A stretch of 64,000 bases of DNA from Pelagibacterium halotolerans B2 (GCF_000230555.1 NC_016078.1:806001-870000), one strand, 5' to 3'. Counted from the first letter of the stretch, positions 18,458-27,813 are shown. Notes: generated by a model from the sequence alone, not told the origin. Numbers and translations: made by a program.

Positions 18458-19273
18458 ATGGTCCAAGCGCAGGGATTTGGATTGGTGGCCGACGATGTCG
18501 GTATGGTCTATCGCCGCGGTGCCCAGGAAACGCTCGCACTCGCCGATTGCAATCTTAATGTTGGGCGCGGCCAGTGGGCCTCGCTGATCGGCGCTTCCGG
18601 GTGCGGAAAATCCACGCTGTTGCGCATATTTGCCGACATCGTGCACCCAACCTGTGGCACGGCGACCCTGCATGGGCTCACTCCTGCCGAAGCGCGTGCC
18701 AACCGCACCTTTGCCCTGGTCTCCCAGCAGTCGACCATGCTGCCTTGGCGCAAGATCCTGGAAAATGTCGAACTCGGTCTCGAAGTGGCAGGAGTGGGCA
18801 AGTCCGAACGCCGGCGCGCCGCCATGGAGGCGATCGAATTGGTGGGGCTGATGGGATTTGAACATGTCTATCCCAATGAACTCTCGGGCGGCATGCGCCA
18901 GCGCGCCGCGATCGCTCGGGCACTAACGCTTCGACCCCAGTTTCTGCTCATGGACGAACCGTTCGGGGCGCTCGATGAAATCACCCGTGAAAAGCTCAAT
19001 TTCGAATTGCTGCGTATTCTGCGCGAAACCTCGGCAACGCTTTTGCTGGTCACCCACTCGATCAGCGAAGCGATCATCCTTTCCGACCAGGTGGCGGTCA
19101 TGACCCCGCGCCCGGGGCGGATTTCCAAGATCGTTGACATCGGGTTTGGCCATGAGCGCACGAGCGCAATGCGCGATGATCCACGCTTTGCACAATACGA
19201 GATCGCCCTGCGGCACGCGCTGCATGGCGCCCCGCCGGAAAAGTCGGCGACTGTCCACAAGATGTATGCCTGA
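18458..19273 (+). CDS. ABC transporter ATPase, nitrate/sulfonate/taurine type
   Basis: The product is 271 aa. Walker A is GASGCGKS near residue 45, the signature LSGGMRQR near 145, and Walker B LLMDEPFGALD near 165, the set shared by SsuB/TauB/NrtD and ThiZ-like ATPases. The ATG at 18458 follows AAAGGAG; an earlier GTG is less likely. It opens the rightward operon ATPase, binding protein, two permeases, luciferase-like monooxygenase. The high-affinity class of importer suits scarce organic nitrogen or sulfur compounds. Confidence 0.92.
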   Translation: MVQAQGFGLVADDVGMVYRRGAQETLALADCNLNVGRGQWASLIGASGCGKSTLLRIFADIVHPTCGTATLHGLTPAEARANRTFALVSQQSTMLPWRKILENVELGLEVAGVGKSERRRAAMEAIELVGLMGFEHVYPNELSGGMRQRAAIARALTLRPQFLLMDEPFGALDEITREKLNFELLRILRETSATLLLVTHSISEAIILSDQVAVMTPRPGRISKIVDIGFGHERTSAMRDDPRFAQYEIALRHALHGAPPEKSATVHKMYA

Positions 19274-19299
19274 ACCCCTCGTTCAACTGGAGCCCTGAC

Positions 19300-20325
19300 A
19301 TGACTGCATGCCGTTTCCCACATCCCCTGCGCGCCATATCCGCCACCAGCGCTGCAATTTTGGCCCTCGCTGCCGCCAGCGCGATGGCCCAAGACCTTAA
19401 GCCCCTCACGGTGGTTTTGAGCTATGTCCCCAATGTCGAAAACTTTGGAGCTCTTTATGCCAAGGAGATGGGTTTTTTCGAACAAGCCGGTCTGGATGTG
19501 ACTCTCATTCCGGGGGGACAGGGGATCGACCAGATCCAGATGGTGTCGGCCGGTATGGCTCAACTGGGCATGACCGGTGCTGATTCCGTGGTCGCCGCAG
19601 TCGACAAGGGCGCCGATCTCAAGGTGATCGCCGCCCAGTTCCAGACCTCCCCGGTCGCCATGACCTGCCGCGAAGACTCCGGGATTACCGAGCCTTCAAT
19701 GATTGCGGGCAAGCGGCTTGGCGTCAAACAGGCTGCCCAGGTTTACGCGGAATCGTTTCTGGCCAAAAACGATGTCGATATCGCTGACGTTGAAACCACA
19801 ACCATCGGCAATTCGGACGTCTCCACCATCATAGCCGGCGCGGTCGATTGCATGATCACCACATTTGCGGTCAACGAACCGCGCCTGATCGAAAATGCGG
19901 GGGTGCCCGTAACCGTTTTGCCCCTTGGTGATTGGGGGATGAATTCGCAATCGGGCTCCTGGATTGTGACCGGCGAATTCCTCTCTGACCCGGAGAACGC
20001 GCAAACTCTAGTTGCCTATCTTGAAGCCGAAGCGCGGGCATGGGACGTCTATTTCGACGATCCTGAAGCAGCCGCGCAGTTCATTGTCGAGGGCAATTTC
20101 AATGACGGGCTCGATCTCGACCAGCAGACCTATCAGGCGGTACATCAGGCTGACTACATGCTCTCGGACCTAACAGCCGAAAACGGCATCTTGTGGCTCG
20201 ATCCCGACGTCTGGGACGAAACGGTCCAGAACGCGTTTGAGGCCGGTGCGGCTTCCAGCGTGATCGATCCGGAGAGTTTTACAACCACGGAAATCCTTGA
20301 AGCGGCCCAATTGCCGATGCGCTGA
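19300..20325 (+). CDS. ABC transporter substrate-binding protein, NMT1/SsuA-like
   Basis: The product is 341 aa with a signal peptide whose hydrophobic core ends in ASAMAQ near residue 30. The mature part starts LTVVLSYVPNVENFGALYAKEMGFF, as in THI5/NMT1 and SsuA-type binding proteins for pyrimidine precursors, sulfonates and similar small aromatics. A ribosome site (GGAG, ACTGGAGCCC) precedes the ATG. It is 26 bp behind the ATPase gene and delivers ligand to the two permeases that follow. The NMT1-like fold is consistent with a heterocyclic substrate but does not prove it. Confidence 0.9.
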   Translation: MTACRFPHPLRAISATSAAILALAAASAMAQDLKPLTVVLSYVPNVENFGALYAKEMGFFEQAGLDVTLIPGGQGIDQIQMVSAGMAQLGMTGADSVVAAVDKGADLKVIAAQFQTSPVAMTCREDSGITEPSMIAGKRLGVKQAAQVYAESFLAKNDVDIADVETTTIGNSDVSTIIAGAVDCMITTFAVNEPRLIENAGVPVTVLPLGDWGMNSQSGSWIVTGEFLSDPENAQTLVAYLEAEARAWDVYFDDPEAAAQFIVEGNFNDGLDLDQQTYQAVHQADYMLSDLTAENGILWLDPDVWDETVQNAFEAGAASSVIDPESFTTTEILEAAQLPMR

Positions 20326-20397
20326 TCGCGTTTGCCCTCCGGTGCTGGAGCCAGGTGGCTCCGGCACTCGTTGCCAGACCGGACAAGGATGATGTTG

Positions 20398-21234
20398 ATG
20401 AGCGGAGCTATCTCCAATGCGCCCGGTGTTGATACACGAGCACCCTCAGGCTTGAATTTGAGCCGGTTCAGGCATGTGGCCACCTTCTGGCCGCCTGTTC
20501 TGTTTTTGGCATTACTGATCATGCTTTGGGCCGTGCTTTCGCAAATCGGGGTCATTCCTGGGTTCTTGCTGCCGGCACCGGGAGCGATCGCACTCGAATT
20601 TGTCACCAATTCCGAAGTGCTCATGCGGCATGCCTCAGCGACCGCATTCGAGGCGTTGGCGGGGTTTACGATTGGCAATCTTGCTGCGATTGTTGGAGCC
20701 GCGTTGCTGTCTTCAATGCCCGTTCTGCGTGACGCATTTTATCCCTATGCACTCATTTCGCGGGCAGTGCCCATTGTGGTGTTTACACCCGTGGTCGTGG
20801 TTTTGCTCGGACGCGGCCTGCCACCCATTATCGCCATTGTCTCGTTCGCGGTCTATTTCCCGACCTTTCTCAACATGATGCGTGGGCTCAAATCTCCCGA
20901 GCCCGACTATTACGAGATGCTGCACTCGTATTCGGCCAGCCCGCTCCAGCGGCTCAAGATGATCGAATTTCCCGCGGCAATGCCCTATCTGTTTGCGGCG
21001 CTGAAAATCAGCGCGTCTTCTGCCTTTATCGCAGCGCTTGTGACCGAGTGGATCGGCGCCAATACCGGGCTGGGCTACCTGGTCGTCGTCTCCTCGCAAT
21101 ATTTCCGGCTTCCCACCATGTGGGCTGCCATCTTCACCTCGGCCGCTCTGACGCTGACGCTTCTGGCCGTCGTTCACGTCGTCGAGCATCTTCTGAAACG
21201 CTACACCGCCGCATCACCCGATGTTGGCGCCTGA
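20398..21234 (+). CDS. ABC transporter permease, SsuC/TauC type (1)
   Basis: The product is 278 aa with about six membrane helices and an EAA-type cytoplasmic loop (YEMLHSYSASPLQRLKMIEFP near residue 180). Of three closely spaced in-frame ATGs the one at 20398 has the best spacing to AAGGA. It pairs with the next permease; a heterodimeric membrane channel is usual for importers encoded with two such genes. Confidence 0.88.
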   Translation: MSGAISNAPGVDTRAPSGLNLSRFRHVATFWPPVLFLALLIMLWAVLSQIGVIPGFLLPAPGAIALEFVTNSEVLMRHASATAFEALAGFTIGNLAAIVGAALLSSMPVLRDAFYPYALISRAVPIVVFTPVVVVLLGRGLPPIIAIVSFAVYFPTFLNMMRGLKSPEPDYYEMLHSYSASPLQRLKMIEFPAAMPYLFAALKISASSAFIAALVTEWIGANTGLGYLVVVSSQYFRLPTMWAAIFTSAALTLTLLAVVHVVEHLLKRYTAASPDVGA

Positions 21235-21244
21235 GGAGACCGCA

Positions 21245-22072
21245 ATGACAGCCCACGCGGATTTGCGTGTCCAAACTATCGGTTTAGTGCCCCAGCTATG
21301 GGACGCAATTGGTGCCCGTCGCAAGGTCGTACTGCCGATACTGGTATTTTGCGCCATCGTCGCCTTCTGGGAATATGCGACCGCAATCCGCCTTGTGCCC
21401 CCGATCATTCTCGCCGGGCCAAGTGCGATCGTCCGGGCGCTGCAGACTTCTGGTCTCGAAATCCTCGCCAACATGGCCGTAACACTTTTCCAGGCCCTCG
21501 CCGGGTTTGTTATCGGCAATGTGCTGGGCCTTTTGGTGGCGATAATCTTCGTTCATTCGAGCATGGTCCGGCGCACCGTCTATCCCCTGGCAATCGCCGC
21601 CGAGGCCGTGCCCATCGTGGCGGTCGTGCCCGTCCTGATCTTGTGGTTGGGCAATGGGGTCGAGCCAAAAATCTTCATCACCAGTTTTCTGACCTTCTTT
21701 CCCATGCTCATCAACGCCTATCGCGGGCTGCGCAGTGCCGATGCCGAAGTCCAGGAACTGCTCTATACGCTCTCGGCCTCACGTTTCCAGACACTGATCA
21801 TGGTCCGCTTACCCGCCTCGGTGCCGTTCTTGTTCAACGCTCTCAAGCTTTCTGCATGCACCTGCATCATGGCCTCGATCGTGGCGGAATGGCTCGCCTC
21901 AAATCGCGGGCTTGGCTATTTGATCGTGCTCTACGGCCAGCGCTATCAGATCCCCGAAGTGTGGGCGACAGCGCTGGTCGCAACCGCAATGAGCCTTGTG
22001 GTTTATGGCACCATGGTTCTGGCAGAGCGCTGGGCAATGCCCTGGAAGCAGGCTTCGGACTTTTCCTCATAG
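21245..22072 (+). CDS. ABC transporter permease, SsuC/TauC type (2)
   Basis: The product is 275 aa, similar in layout to the preceding permease: six helices, an EAA loop (VQELLYTLSASRFQTLIMV) and the C-terminal RYQIPEVWA block. The ATG at 21245 follows GAGGAGA and lies 10 bp after the previous stop. The two permeases are homologous but well diverged, which fits a heterodimer. Confidence 0.88.
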   Translation: MTAHADLRVQTIGLVPQLWDAIGARRKVVLPILVFCAIVAFWEYATAIRLVPPIILAGPSAIVRALQTSGLEILANMAVTLFQALAGFVIGNVLGLLVAIIFVHSSMVRRTVYPLAIAAEAVPIVAVVPVLILWLGNGVEPKIFITSFLTFFPMLINAYRGLRSADAEVQELLYTLSASRFQTLIMVRLPASVPFLFNALKLSACTCIMASIVAEWLASNRGLGYLIVLYGQRYQIPEVWATALVATAMSLVVYGTMVLAERWAMPWKQASDFSS

Positions 22073-22100
22073 ATTTCTCGAGCTTACAAAGGAATTTGCC

Positions 22101-23117
22101 ATGCACCCCAAGTTTGGCCTGATGGACCAAGGATGGGCGCCACCTGAAATGAGCGATGCGGAATCAATTGCCCAAACGGTTGGCACGATAAACCTGGCCG
22201 ATGAACTGGGCTTTGATTCAGCCTGGGTCGGTGAGCATCACCATCGGCGGCCAGAAGCCGCGTTCTGGGGGCGGGTGTCTGCGTCCGAGCTGGTGCTGGC
22301 CCATGCTGCAGCCACCACCAGCTCGATTGCGCTCGGTACGGGCGTGCGTGTGCTCTCCACCACCACAGCCCTGCGCACCGCCGAGGAAATGAGTATGCTC
22401 AGCGTTCTTTCGGGTGGGCGGGTTGATTTCGGGATCGGGTTGGGCTCGGGCCAGCCGGGGATGCAAAGCCGTGATGAAAAGGCCGCGGCCTTCCGCGTCC
22501 TGGTCTCGGACCTGCTGGCGTTCTTGCGCAATGACCCTGCGACCGGATTGCCTGAACTCAGCCCCGTTTCACCAGTCGATATCACCACCCGATTGTGGGC
22601 CGCGGCGCGCGATGAGCCAACGATCGCCCATCTGGCCGATCTGGGGATCAATCTGGTTGTGGGGCAAGCCGAGACAGGGCCGGTTCAGGCCAATTACGTC
22701 GAACAATACCGAAAGGCAGGAGGCAAGGGGCGTACACGCGGAGTGCGGCTGGTTCACGTTGCACCGACCCATGCCGAAGCGCTGGCCCGAACGGAGGCGG
22801 CGAGCGATCTTTACTTTTCCCAGATGACCAAGGGAGGCTACCACAAGGAAGCGATCGACAAGGGTCTTTTCCCTGCCGAGCCGGAAAGCCGCGAGGCGAT
22901 GCTTGAGCAGATCAACTTCATCGTGGGCACACCCGAAACAGTGATCAAAGAACTCAACACCTATATCGCCCAAACAGGTGTCGATCAGCTCGACGCCATG
23001 GTGCGCATACCGCGCCTTGCGATTGGTGACGTGCACGAGTGCATGCGGCTTTTGAAGCGCGAAGTGATCCCCAATCTGGCGTTTGGTGTTGCCCCCATGT
23101 GGTCAAAGACCGCTTGA
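22101..23117 (+). CDS. Luciferase-like (LLM class) flavin-dependent monooxygenase
   Basis: The product is 338 aa. The N-terminal strand is followed by DELGFDSAWVGEHHH near residue 37, and LGTGVRVLS plus SGGRVDFGIGLGSG near residues 78 to 118 are typical of the bacterial-luciferase TIM barrel that binds reduced FMN. The ATG at 22101 has AAAGGA upstream. Such enzymes need a separate flavin reductase; one lies in the divergent operon at 13619. It is the last gene of the importer operon, so uptake and oxygenation would be induced together. It is not RutA by residue pattern, and the substrate is unknown. Confidence 0.88.
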   Translation: MHPKFGLMDQGWAPPEMSDAESIAQTVGTINLADELGFDSAWVGEHHHRRPEAAFWGRVSASELVLAHAAATTSSIALGTGVRVLSTTTALRTAEEMSMLSVLSGGRVDFGIGLGSGQPGMQSRDEKAAAFRVLVSDLLAFLRNDPATGLPELSPVSPVDITTRLWAAARDEPTIAHLADLGINLVVGQAETGPVQANYVEQYRKAGGKGRTRGVRLVHVAPTHAEALARTEAASDLYFSQMTKGGYHKEAIDKGLFPAEPESREAMLEQINFIVGTPETVIKELNTYIAQTGVDQLDAMVRIPRLAIGDVHECMRLLKREVIPNLAFGVAPMWSKTA

Positions 23118-23118
23118 G

Positions 23119-23137
23119 CGTTGCGCAAGACGCAATG
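23119..23137. promoter_or_regulatory. LysR-type operator, copy 3
   Basis: CGTTGC and GCAATG are separated by seven bases. It lies directly after the monooxygenase stop and 75 bp upstream of the LysR start, where autoregulation is expected. Confidence 0.5.
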
Positions 23138-23211
23138 GCGGTGTGCGCAATTATCGATTTTACGGGCTCTGAATATGCCAGAGAGTGGAATTCCCAGAAA
23201 GGGAGGCCGAC

Positions 23212-24192
23212 ATGGCATCGAGCTTTGTGCATGTTCATCTGGTGGCGCTGCGCTATTTCGGCGAAACCGTCCGCACCGGCTCCATGCGCCAGGCGGCCGA
23301 GCACCTCAATGTCGCAGCCTCGGCCGTCAATCGCCAGATCCTCAAGCTTGAGGACCAGCTCCAGTGCAAGCTGTTTGACCGTCGCGCCGAAGGGGTTCGC
23401 CTCACGGCGGCTGGGGAAGTGCTCTACAACTACATTTTGCGGCTCGAGCGCGATCTTGACCGCGCCATTTCCCAAATTGACGATTTGCGCGGCTTGCGGC
23501 GCGGCCACGTCAAGATCGCCTGTGAGGACGGGCTGGGGCGCGACTACCTTCCACCCCTATTGAGCCAGTTTCACAAGGATCATCCCGGCATCACCTATAG
23601 CGTCGAGATCGCCTCGGCACTCGATATTTTGACACAGGTGGCCGACGGCGCGATCGATATCGGTATTGCCATGGCGCCCCCGCGCAACCCCGATGTCAGT
23701 ATCATCGCCCAGGCTGCAATGCCCATGGGCGTGGTGGTTGCGCCAGACAGCCCGCTGGCAGGGCGGCAATCGGTACGTCTGCGCGATCTGGCGGGAGAAA
23801 CCGTCATTCTGGCCAAAGACGGTACCGGCGGGGGGGCCAGCTATTACGAACAGCTGGGCTTTGCACAGCCCCATACCCGGTTCATGCAGACCAATGCTCC
23901 CGACTTCATCACCAATCTGGTCAAGGCCGGGCTCGGTGTGGGCATCCGTTCTCCCATCGGGATCATGGGTGATATCGAAGATCGAAAAATCTGCTTTGTC
24001 CCTATTGGTGACACCACGCTCGAAGCGCCTACCCTTTCGCTTTATGCCAAGCCCCACCGGGCTCTGCCGATGGCCGCTGCCACCTTGCTCGAGCGATTGA
24101 AGGATGCGTTGCCCGAATTTCGCGACCGGGTGCATGCGGCCGGCCGCTGTCCGCTGGTGATCGACCCTCAAAGAGAAGTCGCACCAGCCTAG
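23212..24192 (+). CDS. LysR-family regulator, probable controller of the catabolic regulon
   Basis: The product is 326 aa with a winged helix-turn-helix at residues 8 to 66 (GSMRQAAEHLNVAASAVNRQ) and a LysR substrate-binding domain. The ATG at 23212 follows GGGAGG. The inverted repeat CGTTGC-N5/7-GCAACG occurs before this gene, twice in the divergent operon region and twice before the next flavoprotein gene, which points to this protein as the shared regulator. It resembles the LysR protein at 11167 in domain layout but controls a different set of sites. Confidence 0.92.
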   Translation: MASSFVHVHLVALRYFGETVRTGSMRQAAEHLNVAASAVNRQILKLEDQLQCKLFDRRAEGVRLTAAGEVLYNYILRLERDLDRAISQIDDLRGLRRGHVKIACEDGLGRDYLPPLLSQFHKDHPGITYSVEIASALDILTQVADGAIDIGIAMAPPRNPDVSIIAQAAMPMGVVVAPDSPLAGRQSVRLRDLAGETVILAKDGTGGGASYYEQLGFAQPHTRFMQTNAPDFITNLVKAGLGVGIRSPIGIMGDIEDRKICFVPIGDTTLEAPTLSLYAKPHRALPMAAATLLERLKDALPEFRDRVHAAGRCPLVIDPQREVAPA

Positions 24193-24193
24193 T

Positions 24194-24212
24194 CGTTGCC
24201 GGAACGGCAACG
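24194..24212. promoter_or_regulatory. LysR-type operator, copy 4
   Basis: CGTTGC and GCAACG are separated by seven bases and form a perfect inverted repeat (the symmetry extends to CGTTGCCG/CGGCAACG). It lies 147 bp upstream of the flavoprotein start. Confidence 0.6.
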
Positions 24213-24226
24213 CCCTTTGTCAAATT

Positions 24227-24243
24227 CGTTGCTAGGCGCAACG
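24227..24243. promoter_or_regulatory. LysR-type operator, copy 5 (short spacer)
   Basis: CGTTGC and GCAACG are separated by five bases. Its centre is 32 bp, three helical turns, from copy 4, so both could be bound on the same DNA face. Confidence 0.5.
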
Positions 24244-24358
24244 CTGCGGTGTGGCGCAGTGTAAGCCAACCGCGGGAATACGGTACCTATCGTCCTGGCG
24301 TCCCGCTCGCTTCCGCAATCCCCGGCCGTATTTTCGGCCCAGCGAAGAGGGCACCGCA

Positions 24359-25834
24359 ATGACAACAATCTCAAAGACCTCCGCCCAGCGTCTTACCGCA
24401 CTGGCCGATCGCGCGCGCGCGGAACTGAACATGCTCAGTTTTGCCACCAAGCCCTGGGTGATGCCTAAGATCGAAGATGGAGCAAAAATGCTCGATGTGG
24501 TGATCATCGGGGCCGGGCAGTCAGGTTTGGTGGTTGGTCACGCGCTCAAACGCCATGGTGTGACCAATTTTGTGGTGCTCGACCGCAATCGCCAAGGCTA
24601 TGAGGGAGTGTGGGAAACCTACGCCCGCAATCATGAAATCCGCTCGCCCAAAGAGATCATGGGCGCCGATCTCGGCCTGCCCTCAATGACCATTGAGAGC
24701 TTTTACCGCGCCAAGCATGGCGATGCCGCCTGGGATGAAATCAAGCGAATTCCGCGCACCGACTGGATGGATTTCTTGCGCTGGTATCGCGCCATCGCCG
24801 ATCTGCCGATCCGCAACGAGGTGACCGTCGCCGACATCGACTATGATGCAAATGGGGTGACGATCACTACCAAGGATGGTGAGACACTGCGGACGCGGCT
24901 GGTGATCCTTGCGACGGGCATGGACGGCGGCGGGGGTTGGCAGACCCCCGAAATCATCACCCGCAACCTGCCGCATGGTCGCTACAACCATGCGTGCGAA
25001 GTCTATGATGTGAGCCGGTTCAAAGACAAATCAATCGGCGTTCTGGGCGCGGGAGCGGCTGCGTTCGATGCAGCGGTGGCCGCGCTCGATGCGGGCGCAA
25101 GACACGTGGACCTGTTCATGCGCCGACCCCAATTACCCATGATCGATGTGGCTCGCGAAATCGAGACGGCCGGCCAGCTCAATCACGGTCATGAATTGTC
25201 CGATGAGACAAAATGGGGGCTCTCACGCTTTATGAGCGGGCTGAGCCAGTCCCCGGCCGAGCACCACTTTTATAAGGCCTGCAGCTTTGACAATTTCGCC
25301 ATGCACCTGGGGTCGCCCTGGTGGTCGGTAGGGATTGAGGGTGACATGGTGGCGATCAAGACCCCCAAATCCCAATTTCGCTTTGATCATGTGGTGTCCG
25401 CGACCGGGGTTGCAGTGGATATGACGCGTCGGCCCGAATTGGGTAAAATCGCCAAAGGGGCAGCGCTCTGGCGCGACAGGTTTACCCCTCCTGCCGATGA
25501 TCCAGCGCCTGGGCGGCTCAATTTTCCCTATCTCAATCATTGCTATCAGTTCACCGAGCGCGAGCCGGGCACCGCACGCGGAATCGAGCGCATCTTTGCC
25601 TTCAATGCGCTCGCCTCGCTTTCGATGGGTGGAATGTCTGCCGTCTCGATCTCAAGTCATCGTTTTGGGGTGCCCCGTGTTGTGGCCGGGGTGACTGGTT
25701 TCCTGTTCCGCGAACAGGAGCAGGCGATCATTCCAATGTTGGCCGCCTACAATACTCCCGGCATCGTTTTGACCGACCGCACCCGCGAAAAGCTGGGACT
25801 GGCGGTTGATTCAGCACTCGCCAAAGCAGGGTGA
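24359..25834 (+). CDS. FAD/NAD(P)-dependent monooxygenase-like oxidoreductase
   Basis: The product is 491 aa. VVIIGAGQSG at residues 47 to 56 binds FAD, ATGMDG near 185 ends the first dinucleotide fold, and VLGAGAAAFD near 228 is the NAD(P) motif. The ATG at 24359 follows a GAAGAGGG site; an upstream extension is not supported. It is a full-length paralog of the truncated flavoprotein at the left edge. Two LysR-type operators precede it, so it belongs to the same regulon as the two operons to its left. It probably oxygenates a substrate or intermediate of the pathway. Confidence 0.88.
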   Translation: MTTISKTSAQRLTALADRARAELNMLSFATKPWVMPKIEDGAKMLDVVIIGAGQSGLVVGHALKRHGVTNFVVLDRNRQGYEGVWETYARNHEIRSPKEIMGADLGLPSMTIESFYRAKHGDAAWDEIKRIPRTDWMDFLRWYRAIADLPIRNEVTVADIDYDANGVTITTKDGETLRTRLVILATGMDGGGGWQTPEIITRNLPHGRYNHACEVYDVSRFKDKSIGVLGAGAAAFDAAVAALDAGARHVDLFMRRPQLPMIDVAREIETAGQLNHGHELSDETKWGLSRFMSGLSQSPAEHHFYKACSFDNFAMHLGSPWWSVGIEGDMVAIKTPKSQFRFDHVVSATGVAVDMTRRPELGKIAKGAALWRDRFTPPADDPAPGRLNFPYLNHCYQFTEREPGTARGIERIFAFNALASLSMGGMSAVSISSHRFGVPRVVAGVTGFLFREQEQAIIPMLAAYNTPGIVLTDRTREKLGLAVDSALAKAG

Positions 25835-25953
25835 GCCAACGCAATCAAGCTCTACAATTCCAATTTCTCTCCCAACGCGGGCGACCGAAATCCGACACGT
25901 ACATGCCGTGCAGGCCATATACACCCACGCTGCGCAGACTGCGCGACCGATGA

Positions 25954-27813
25954 ACCGGGGCGCAGGTCCGGCTTGCCGACCGGCCGGAGATCACGCGCGA
26001 TGCCCTTGTTAGCGAATTGGGCGCCCGGGCGGATGCCGTGTCGAGCTTTCCGGTCGTCGTCTCGCTCCAGGAAACCGATCCGCTCTTGAAGGCCGGCATG
26101 GCCGTGGAGACTTCGCTCCAGGGCGAAACCGGCGAGTTCGCCTTCTCGCTCGGCGCGGTGGTGGCCATGATGCTCGCCGGATCGTGGCTCGCAGCGCATT
26201 ACTTTCTGCCGTTTCTGGCCGCCGCTCTGTTGAGGAAAAAGAACACCTCAGGCGATGAGGGGCGCATCGTCAGGGTTTATGGCGATCTCGTGCGGAGGTT
26301 CCTGCCGCTCGGGATTCCGGTTGTCCTGGCCAGCTACGGGCTTGTCGTTGTCGGGGGAATGGCATTTGGACTGCTCAAGTCCGAAATGTTCCCGTTAAGC
26401 GAACGCGCGGAATTCCTGATCTATCTCGATATGCCCAAGGGCACCGCGATTACAGCGACGCGGGACGAAGCCCTCGCTGTCGACAGATGGCTCAGGGACG
26501 ATGCCCTCAATCCTGAAGTCCTGAATACAACGACGTTCGTCGGTCATGGCGGTCCGCGCTTTTATCTGGCGCTCTCGCCGGCGAATACCGATCCGTCGAG
26601 CGCCTTCATCCTCGTCAATACAACGTCCTACCAGGGTGCGGTCGAAGCGGCGGACCGTGCGCGTGCTCATCTTTTCGAGAACCATCCCGCGGCGCGAGCC
26701 CGGGTGACGCGATTGTCGATGGGTGGCGGCGAATCCGGCATTGTGGAGGTTCAGATCAGAGGACCCGATGCCGACGTCATGCTCGCTGCCGCGAAAAAGG
26801 TCGAGGCCGCTTATGCCGATATTCCCGGCATCGTTCTCAACGAGAACGACTGGGGCAACAAAGTCATCAAGGTGGTGATCGACGTCGCTCAGGACCAAGC
26901 CCGGGAACTCGGGGTTACCTCGCGCGAGATATCCGATGTTCTCAACACGTATTTCAGCGGCACAACCTATTCAACCTTCCGGGACGGGCCGGACTCGATT
27001 CCCATCGTTCTGCGCGCCGAACCGGGCTTTCGCGACAGTCTCGAGGACATTGCGAATCTTTCGATCCCGGTGGACACGGGCCTCATTGCGCTCGACCAGG
27101 TCGCGACCTTCCGACCTCAGCTCGAATTGTCGCAACTCCGACGCGAGAACCAGGTTCGGCAGATCGTCATTTCGGGCAAGAGTGCCATTCTGTCCGCGCG
27201 CGAGATCGAACAAGCGATCCGGCCGACGCTCGACGGCCTCGACCTGGGGCCGGACTATCAGATCGAGATCGGCGGGGAGACCGCGGATTCCGCCGAAACG
27301 AACGCCAAACTCGCGGCGGGAATGCCCCTTGCGTTGATCGTGATGATCGCAGCGCTCGTCTTTCAGTTTAATTCCGCGCGCCGGGTCGTGCTTACGTTCA
27401 TGACCATCCCGCTCATCGTCATCGGCGCGCCGTTGACGCTCTTTCTGACCGGCCAGCCGCTCTCCTTCTTTGCGATCCTCGGCCTGATCTCGCTGATGGG
27501 CATCATCATCAACAATGCCATCGTTTTGATCGACCAGATCGACATCGAGCGACAGACGCTCGACCGGGATGAAGCGATAGTGGTGGCAGCAAAAAAGCGT
27601 TTGCGACCGGTTATGCTCACATCCTTGACGACGATCCTTGGATTGTTGCCGATGGCCCTTTTCGACGGGGCGCTCTTCGAGCCCATGGCGACACTGATGA
27701 TCGGAGGGCTCTTGTTCGCCTCCCCTCTTACGTTGCTCTTCGTACCGTGCGGATATCGGCTTATGTTCGCGCAGACAAAGAGCTTGGCTCAGCCGGAAAT
27801 GTCCCGATCATGA
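25954..27813 (+). pseudogene. Deletion-fused efflux remnant: adaptor C-terminus joined to RND pump C-terminal half
   Basis: The open frame begins right after a stop at 25951 with no start codon or ribosome site. The first about 50 residues (ELGARADAVSSFPVVVSL...AGMAVETSLQG) resemble the C-terminal domain of a periplasmic adaptor (HlyD/MFP). The frame then passes straight into an RND transporter at its fifth to sixth membrane helix (VVAMMLAGSWLAAHY) and continues to the pump's C-terminus, about 570 of the usual 1,020 residues. The adaptor N-terminus and the first 430 or so RND residues are missing, as after one internal deletion. It cannot make a working pump. It lies at the right end of the accessory block, where decay is expected. 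Confidence 0.8.

Noticed and set aside
17990..18865. N-terminal extension of the questin-oxidase-like frame
   Set aside because: It would run through the divergent promoter, both LysR-type operators and the start of the ABC ATPase gene, and the residues do not match the family.
12426..23117. A Rut-type pyrimidine or a true atrazine pathway
   Set aside because: A flavin reductase and a luciferase-like monooxygenase are present, but RutB, RutC, RutD and RutG are not, and AtzA, AtzD and AtzE equivalents are missing. Only family-level names are justified.
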